Shown: piece after piece, positions 8,801 through 17,800 of the stretch
How the letters are laid out: every line of letters begins with the position of its first letter
Numbering within the stretch: the stretch's first letter is position 1
NCBI GenBank assembly: GCA_964606385.1
Contig: CAZSFZ010000020.1
Location: forward strand, 1 to 44,351
Reading direction: 5' to 3'
From: Aquincolibacterium sp964606385
GTDB taxonomy: Bacteria > Omnitrophota > Omnitrophia > Omnitrophales > Aquincolibacteriaceae
Length of the DNA: 44,351 nt
The notes under the pieces: generated by a model
The model's database searches: none
The model's input: the letters and a program-made list of their open reading frames with translations, nothing else
Told to the model about the DNA's origin: nothing
Program-made: the position numbers and the translations under genes

Positions 8801-11800
8801 ATGAGCGATCATCCGCAGGCTGCAGGAGGGCGATGTACCGCAAGAGGATTGGTACATGGACTTCAGGTCATCATAAGTATATTGGACCGTGGAAAAATGC
8901 TTTCCATGGATCGCCGCCGTCCGATCCAGGGCGAACATGGAGATCATAAGATCCCCTTCCGAAAATTTGTGGATAACGCCGGTCAAAATATCGATCAGGA
9001 TCGTTTCGCGGGCGATCACCTCCATGGAAACGTCCACCCCTTTTGAGAGCAGCATCTCCCGCAGAGACAAAAACGCAGATTGGCCGAAATGCAGGTCCCG
9101 ACTTCGAAGCCATGCAAGGATCGTATCCACATCTTCTGGGCTGACATTGACCGTTTCGGAGCTATTCAGCATCAGATCCTGTAGCTGCTGTGCTTTGGCT
9201 TCCGGTGTGTTTGCCAAATAAGTTCTCAGGAAATTTTCAACGCTTTGAATGATTGCTGTTTTTTGAGATTCACGGGCCGATCGTTCGGAGGAATTTTGAA
9301 GCTCGCCGGCGAGCACTAAAACATCGATCCGCTCGGCGACACGGAAACGATTAATCCAATATTCAAATTCCTGTTTTGACGCGTCCCGGCCCAAGATTTT
9401 CCGGAAGAGATCCGTAATGACGGGCTCCATTTCTTGCGTCAGGATCTCAAGCATGAAATCCTGCTTTTGCTTATCCAGTTCTGCAAGTTTGGCCGCTGTT
9501 GCCTGTTCGATCTCAAGCTTTTTGGCGGCTACGGTGCCCGGGATGTTCGCGAGCTGTTCTTCCCCGGTTCTTATCAGCTCCGCCCGCTGGTCCGCCAGCC
9601 CATTGATAGCAGTCTGAACACCGGGCACTTCATAAGTGTATTCTTTGCAAGTTTTCCAGAACAAGAACCGCTGGCATTTTTTCTCGGTTTTGAATCGCTG
9701 GGATTGAAGGCTCGAGATCTGACTATTGATCTGCGCCACTCCGGCATCCACGTTCTCCTTGATCTGAAGCCGGGCGACTTCATCCTGCCACGCGAGCTTG
9801 TAAAGAGCGTCGAATTTCGCCTGTTCGATCTGCTCTGCCGCCTTCTGGGATTCCTCTGTGAAATCCTGACGCGCTGTCACGAGAGTGATCTTTTGGAGCT
9901 GCATATCATTGGCGGAGGAACACATCCCCGCCGCGCATCTGTATTCATGAACGGAAAGAAGTTCTCCCGAAGCGTCAAAAGTTTCTCGGACCTTGCCATG
10001 TTCGTAGAAAGCGCTGACTCCGTCCATCCGCTGAGTGAAAGCGATCTCATCTGAAGCGTCATAGACCGTCACGCGTTGAAGATCCTTCTCGACCCTGAGA
10101 GGTTGGTACTCTTTAAGGAATTGACCATAAGCCTCAAAAACTTCCGTGGGGAAACCCATGAACATAAAAACGCCCTGAAACGCCGGCGAAGTCCCGAGAG
10201 GAATGTTCTGAAACGAAGAGGTCGTCCGCTCCGTCGACAGGCTATCGACCCCCACCGTTTCGAAACCCTCGCCTTTTTTAAGACGCTCGTTCCCGTAAAA
10301 GATCCATTTTTGATTCACCGAGGACGCCTGCCGTATCTGTACCGCACCAAGGCCTTCAAAGAGGGTCAACAGTTCTTCGCCTGCCGCCGAAAAAGAGGGG
10401 TCGGAAACAGCCGCTGTCACGTACTCCCCTGTTTTAATCGAGGAAAGAAAATACTTGAGCCCTGTCCTGTCCGCTTCCGAAGCAAAAGTCCCGGAATAAA
10501 TATCCCACTGGTTTGCGGCTTCTTTATAGACCGCGATCAAAAATCCATCCCCCTCATGCGAAGCGATCTCTTTTCCGGAATCCTTTAACTTTTGTCCTTC
10601 TGAAACGGTTAACTCACATGACTTTGGAAATGGGATACCGTTGAACGCGAGCTGTGTTGTCTGGGTATCTGTATAACCCGTTGTGAACCCCATCACATCC
10701 TGATAAGAAAAAACGTGCGTCTCTCCGTACTCCGTTTCTGAACGGACCAGTTGACCGGCCAAATTGTAAGTATGAGTAAAATTCCCGGTGGTGATCTGGA
10801 AACCCTGACAGGTCCCATCAACATCCTGTAAAAGCTCATACCCTGTCCCCTCAGGAACCTGATAATCATAAATCTGACCGTTCGCGAGCCGGCTTCGAAC
10901 GGGGATATAGTTTTCTATCTCGAGGATCAATCCATCCGCGAACTGGATCTGGCCCGTTCTGATGCGTTGTTCCCCATCGAGCTCAAGATTGACAGCCTGG
11001 GCACCGGAGGCTAAATGCGCTTCCGAACCTTGAGGGCCTTCAAAAACCACCCAAGCGCCGTCAGGATCCTGGTAGCCCTTCAGACTCACCGATCTCAAGC
11101 CCGTCAGAACATAAAGCGCGTTCTTATAATCACCCGGAACAAGGATCTGCCCCTCCGCAAGAGGCTGGTAGTAATCGGAATATTCATAGAGGAACCCTTC
11201 GCGCGTAAGATGTTTGATCAGCTTGCCGTTCGAATCGTAGAACCAGATCGTACCGCGCTCATCTGTGACTTGGGTTTCCTCTCCCTCATACGCATATCGC
11301 GTGCTATTCAGGACACGATCGCGGTAGGTCATTTCGGCGCCGATCATTTCACCATTCTCATAGAGGTAATGGGTCACAAGGCCGCTGGTGTCCGTCGAGG
11401 TCAGCAGCTTACCATCCATGAAACGGCGGGATTCCCCGCTCAAAGAGTCTGTAAAAACGGTGATCTCTTTCCCATCCGCATCATATTCATACGAAAGATC
11501 GTATCGCCTCCCGTCGGGCTGCAAGATCTGTCTCAGGGCTCCATAGCTGTAAGACACATTCGATATTTCCGTAGAGGCGGTGTTCGGCCCATGGATCGTC
11601 GCCGTCGGGGTATTGTCGGCGGGTGAATATTCATTCACGATCCCGTTCGGCAAGACCACCCGGCTCACCTGACTTCCGTTGACCTCCACTTGCGTGCCGT
11701 CGAATCGCCTGAAGTTCAATAGCTGATTCTGCGCCGTTGCGGTATCCGTATGCAGCAACCGGGTGGGCGTATCGAGATAAGGGACCAAAGCTTCATATTG

Positions 11801-14800
11801 AACAGGTTCTTTCCGGGCGATCGAGGAACCGACCGATTTGAGATTCTCCGATTCGATCTTTAAATTCCGGATCTGTGATGCCAGGATCCCGAGTTGATCT
11901 TCCCAGACGGGCTCATCAAAGGTCTTAAGGCTCATATAGGAAACATCTTTAAAGTAAAGGCGCCCCGGCTTTCCGGTTCCCTCGGCTTCTTTAACAAGCT
12001 CCACCGTGATCTCGCCCTCCTGACCACTTTTCCCGGTCAAAGGGACCCAGAGAGTGGCGTAATCCGATGTCAGGCTATTCAACGCATAACTATAGAGCAC
12101 GTTGTAATTCATACCCTTGAGATAGATCCGGACATCCTGATTCCAGCTCATGGAGGAGTCCTGCATCACGTTCATTGAAAAAAATCCGTAATTTGAGATC
12201 TCAAATGGGGCATTTTTGTGATTGAAAACCATCCCGAGAATAGAGGCGGTGCTGGTGGTCGGATAACTGAATTTGAAGTAGGCCTGCGAATCGTAACCGG
12301 TACTGGCCCTTCGCGATTCGATGGTTTCTCCGGAAAGCAGCCAGGGATAGCTGAATTCCCCCACCACAGAACCGGGAATGGTGATGACGTTGAGGGTTTT
12401 TGAGATCAGCTGGGCTCTTTCGGCCATCCGTTCAGGCCGCAAAATATATTCGAATAAAGACTGAGTCCGCAACTGTCCCGCATCCATAAAAACAGCGTCC
12501 ACGCCGATGACGCGGCCCAAAGCGTCATAGCTGTAAACCAGATCCGTCCGGCCATTCTGAGCGGTTTCCACGGCCGTGATCGTCGTTCCATGATAGTAGA
12601 TGCGGGTCCCGCCGCCGACATCGACGCTATTGCCCTGATACTCGTCAATATCTAGAACCCTTCCGTCATTCAAAGCGGCATGGGCACGAAGCAATCCGCC
12701 GTCATCAGCAAATTCCAGATCGGTTAAGGTCCCATTCGGGGTCCGGATGGAGACGATCTCATTATTCTGGAGCTCTACAGTGAAACCGTCCTGAACCAAG
12801 GCGTGAAGAGCGCCATCGGAACCAAAGATCCTTCTCCGGTCGTTGTCCTGGATATTAAAGGAGCGAATCGTGCCTTTGAGGTCTTCATCATAGTAAAAAC
12901 GCCCCGTCTCGAGCTTGCCGCGAGCAAGATCGATCACAAAACTCGCGATCCCTTTTTCATACAAGACGGTCCGTCCGTTCCGGAATACCCATTTTGAAAG
13001 CATGCCTTTTTCAAAATACTGGGTCCCGCCATCCGCCAGTTTCCGGGTCCCGCTCACAAGCTTTCCGGTCGAATCGATCACGAAATTCTCCAGAATCTCC
13101 TGCGATTCCTTAAGCCCCCCTCCCGAAGACTGCTCCACAATGCCTGCCTGGATCAACGTCCGGATCTCCGAAAAGCTCTTCCCGAGCATCATGGCCCAGT
13201 CCAGCTGATTAGAAGTTCGAACTTTAAAACCGGAGAGCGGCCCGACATAGAGATCTCCTGCGATCGGCTTTCCATCGATCGACTGAATGACCGTCGAGAT
13301 CATAGTGACGGGGCCATCCAAAGGTTTGACGACAGGGATACTGATGTACTGCCATTCGTGCTTGAGAGGTTCCGTGAGAAAAATATTGCCAGTCCCTTTA
13401 AATTCGAATTTTAGGCGTATATTTTCCGGCGTGTTATCTCCGATCCGGACCGGCACTGAAAGAAAGTCATACTGGTCCAGCGCGAGAGGGCTCGTGTTAT
13501 ACATATTCCAAAGACCTACGGAGTAATTCGGTTCCTTGAAATCGAAGTTAATATGCCGGACTTCATCCAAAAGAGGATCGCGCATCAGGCCGCTCACCGC
13601 ATAACCATGCTGAGGGGTGTAAAAGGTCCCTTGCGAATTCGCCCGGTTATAAATATCCAGTTCAAACCCACCAAGGATCGCCCGCCCCATGTCCGTGTGC
13701 CGCGTCGAGAGCAAATACTCCTGAAGCCCCATCACCCGAAGATCGCTTCCCTCCCCAAATTCGATCTCCACATGATGGAAGGTACCGTCCGAGCGGTGAT
13801 AATTAAAAACGCGCCCTTCCCCAAGATCAGGATCGAAGATCGCCGGAACAAAACTCGCCTGCCTCACGAGCCCTGAGGACCTGCCGTCCGGGATCGGATT
13901 GGAGCCGTTATAAAGGGGTGTTATTTCTTGCCCGAACTGTGGAGGCGTCGGCAACACCGGATCAGCCGTGCTCAAATTCAGTTGGAATGACTGATAGAGA
14001 GAATCAAAACGGTTGAGGATGCCGTTACTGTTCAGATAGCTCCGGAAATAAGTCTGGCTTGTTTTCAAAAGCGAAAGAATGAATGAGGCTTGATCCACTC
14101 CGAAATACTGCGTCGAGACAACAGGCCGTTCCGATGTGATGGTCTGACCCGTCACGGGGTCCTGAACAGTCACCGGCCTCATCGTGATGGCATCGACGTA
14201 TCCCGCCGTCGTCATGATCTTCGGAAAGCGCGTTTCAAGGTTCTTCAAGAATTGAAGGGTGTAATGAGGAGCCAAACCGAACGCGGAAGCCGTCCCGTAG
14301 ATCGAGCCGATATCGCTAAATTTGATATCATCGGCTTCAGCGGCGGACGGAAGACCGATCTTGCCCTCATAACCGAGTCCGGGATTATCTCCTGCGGAAA
14401 GTAATCCGGGATTGGCGTGCTGAGAAGCAAACTCTGCCTGAGCATAGAGAAAATTGCGGAGCGCCGTGTCGAAATTAGCGTATTGGGTTTCATCGACATG
14501 GATCAGCGGCCAGAACATCTGAAAAGCGCCCCCGTCAAAAGGAGCTGCGAGTTCCACGACCTTACCGTCACCGGCGACATAACGCCGCAGGGTCACATCC
14601 AGATTTGAAAAGCCGTCCTGGTATTGTGGGTACTTGGCAGCCAGCCACGCCATGCCCGGCCGGAATTCATTAAAGACGCGGTCGATATAATAATCCTTCA
14701 CGAACGCCCACTGGTGGGTTTGGGTATTCAAAGCATAGGCGCCGTGAAAGCGTTTTTTTGAATAATCATAGAACGCCGCATAGCCGGGTTCCTGAGCAGC

Positions 14801-17800
14801 CAAAATGGCATTGGCTTTAAAAATAATACGATCACGGTAGGAGGCTAGCGCGGGAGTTAAGTTGGAAAGGTTCTGCAATCCTCCGATCACGCTTGAAAAA
14901 CTGACTGCCAGATTGAGCGCATCACCAAAGCCATATTGATTAAAACAATTTTGATAGGAGTAAACAGTCCGTGTCTGCCCCGTCGGCTTTCCGAACTCAT
15001 CAAGAACAGGCTCTTGAGTCGCCACAATACTGAAAAAAGCCACCATACCCTTATAACCCACCTGCTGTTGCACCGTCTGATAGGTCCCGACAAGGGCATC
15101 TAGTTTCTGGAAAGCCTGTTCTTGGGTCATCTTGGATGTTTGAAGATCCCCACGGGCGACCGCGGCAAGGATCTCCGCCCAAAAACCTACCAGAGTGGAT
15201 TGGCTATAATCGGATTGCTGATCATTGCTGATAATATAGTTATCCAGCGGAAGGCCGGTCCCCGCATGAATTCCTTTTCCGCCCATAAAATAGTCGAGTT
15301 GCTTCTCGATCAATGCCTGCCGGTATGCGGTTTCGGCGGGAGTTAGCGGTTCGGGAGGCATACGAGGCTCCGGGGGTTGAAAAGGCAACTCCCCTGAGAA
15401 ATCAACGAACTGGCCGTTGGCCGTGATCTGCCGGACGATCTCGTTATTTTCGATCAGGCACTGGGTCCCATCGTTAAAATAGATCTCCCCGCTAAAAATA
15501 TACCCGTTTTGATCCACAGTCAGCGAACGCAATTTCGCTGTAGGCAACTCGATCTCCGGAACAAAATATTTTCCGGGCATAAGCGCTGGGACTTCATAGG
15601 GCTCCACTTTGACCAGCTTGTTCTGGATATAACGGACCGGTTTTCCCTGGTCGAATTCGATCCGGTCCCCGTTCGGAAGGTCGATCTTCACAAGTTCCGT
15701 TAACCGTTCCGTGAGGCCGCTGCTATTGGGATACCGGATCACGCGGTAGGTCAGCCCATCCTCCGTGATGAGGTTCTCCGGTTCCTGCCCGTTCTGGTAG
15801 TCAATGAAAACAGTTCGGACACCACCCGCTCCGATCCTCTCCACGATCTTTGAGTTCTGATACACTTCCACATCACCATCGCTTTGCGTCCTCCGGAAAC
15901 CCGTCAAAACGGTCCCGTTCCAAGCGAGTTCCGTCAGAACATCCCCATTCGCCAGGCGGATGCTGTTAAGCTCGGACTCCGTGACTTCAAAAAGCGTCCC
16001 GTCGCTCATGCGGATCCCGGCCAAGCGGCCCGACTGGTCAAAGACCTGTTCGATATGACTGCCGCTATTCCATGAGACCGAAAGAAGATCGCCGTCTTCC
16101 GAAATCTGACTCTGAAAGGTCGTTGTTTGCTGCGCCGAGTCCGTCAAGGAAACAGGAAGCCCCGCGTTCAACACAAGCACTTCTCCCTTGCCCGAGAGCA
16201 CCTGAGTGATTTTTCCATCCGGATCGTAATTGATCGTTTCAAGAATATCGTTCTGGAGTGTCTGGAAAACCGAAGGAAAATTTGAGATTTGAGATAAAAA
16301 ATCGGCATAAGGAATTTCTGAAGCATAGCCGGCCGGCCGCACCACCGCGATCCTGGAAGAATATCCCGTAAGATCACTACCGTCCCGATTGGTCGTGACC
16401 TCGTAGCGGAAATAATCCCCCGCCGCATTGGAATATCCGGTCAAGAGACCGTTCTGATAATAAATCTGTGTGCCGTCGTCTTTCTTGATCCAAACGGGCT
16501 GCGCGTGGGAATCGTAGCGCGTGGTGATCCCAGGCTCAAAGCTCAAGATGCTGAGGACTTGGCCATCCGTTGTTTTTTGATAGGCAAAGCGGGTTTTTCT
16601 GGAGCTCGAATCGAAAATATAGGCAACGGTCCCGTCAGGGTTATAAGCAATCTTCTCGCCGTTCGTTTTCAAAAGATAAACGGGCTTTCCATTTTGATAA
16701 AGCAAGCGGTCCCCATTCTCGAAAACAAGCAGTCCTCCAACGAGATCGTTCGCCGGATCTAACTCCGGCATGAAAAGTTCATAAACACCCGGCTGTCCGA
16801 TCGTCATGAGGGTATCCCCCGAATATTTCATAACAAGACCGTTTTGGGCCGTTAGGGATATCAGGTCGGAAGGCAGGACTGGAATATCCGGCATATCCGG
16901 CAAAAGAGAGTCGGAACCGGAAAAGGTCACGGTATGACTATAATAAGTTGACGCGGTTCCATTCGCCGCATGGATCAGAAGCTCATTCTCGCCCGGCTGC
17001 AGCGTCCAGAGCTCCTGCCGGCTTTCCCCATCGACCGTATAGATCAGATCGTAAGCGGCCTGATTGGTCGCCGCCGAAGAAGTCACGCTCACCACCGGCG
17101 GAACCGGAAGTTCCGAATAGTAAATATCATCAGAGAATGAGGCCTGATTTCCGGCAGCATCTTGAATTTCGCAAAGAACTGCTTTGAAGCCTGTGCCCGC
17201 GGGAAGTTCCAGAACTTTATCTTTTTGGTAATATCCCCAACCGCTCCAATGAACACCGCCGTCTGTCGAAAATCTGACTTGTAGCGGTGAATCATCTTGA
17301 ACCTCGAGCGAGACTACGACCGTCCTGGAATCTGTTTCCCGAGCTCCTTGAGCAATAGCGATGAAGCCCGAAGGCGGTTCCTGATCCAACCTTACACTCA
17401 AAGAAAGAACGCGCTGATTTCCAAAGATGTCTTCCTCTGTAATCGTAAAAGGATTTTCACCTTGAGCAAGAACCATGGATTTCGTCTTGCGAACTCCATC
17501 CGACAAATAGTGGAAAACATAATTCACATTGTTGGTGTAAGGCGAAGAAAAAATAACAATCTGCGGAGGCTCTTGATCCAGCACCTGCCTTCCATCGTTG
17601 TAGAATTCCTCGACGGAGCCTTCGTCATAAAGAACCTGATAGCCAATGTTAGTCTGACCCCCGGAAATAGGCCGGATCGTATGCTTGGCAGGGATGGTGC
17701 TTGCACGGTCAAGCGCCGACACTAGCGCCGGCGGCAGGCAAGCCCCGCGGCCGTAGGAAGACGATGATTCCTGAACGCGGTAATCACCGCTCGCAAAATC

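Noticed and set aside
9434..11626. Several plus-strand frames of 170-206 residues inside the giant gene
   Set aside because: All lie opposite continuous, domain-bearing coding sequence and lack ribosome sites and family motifs.
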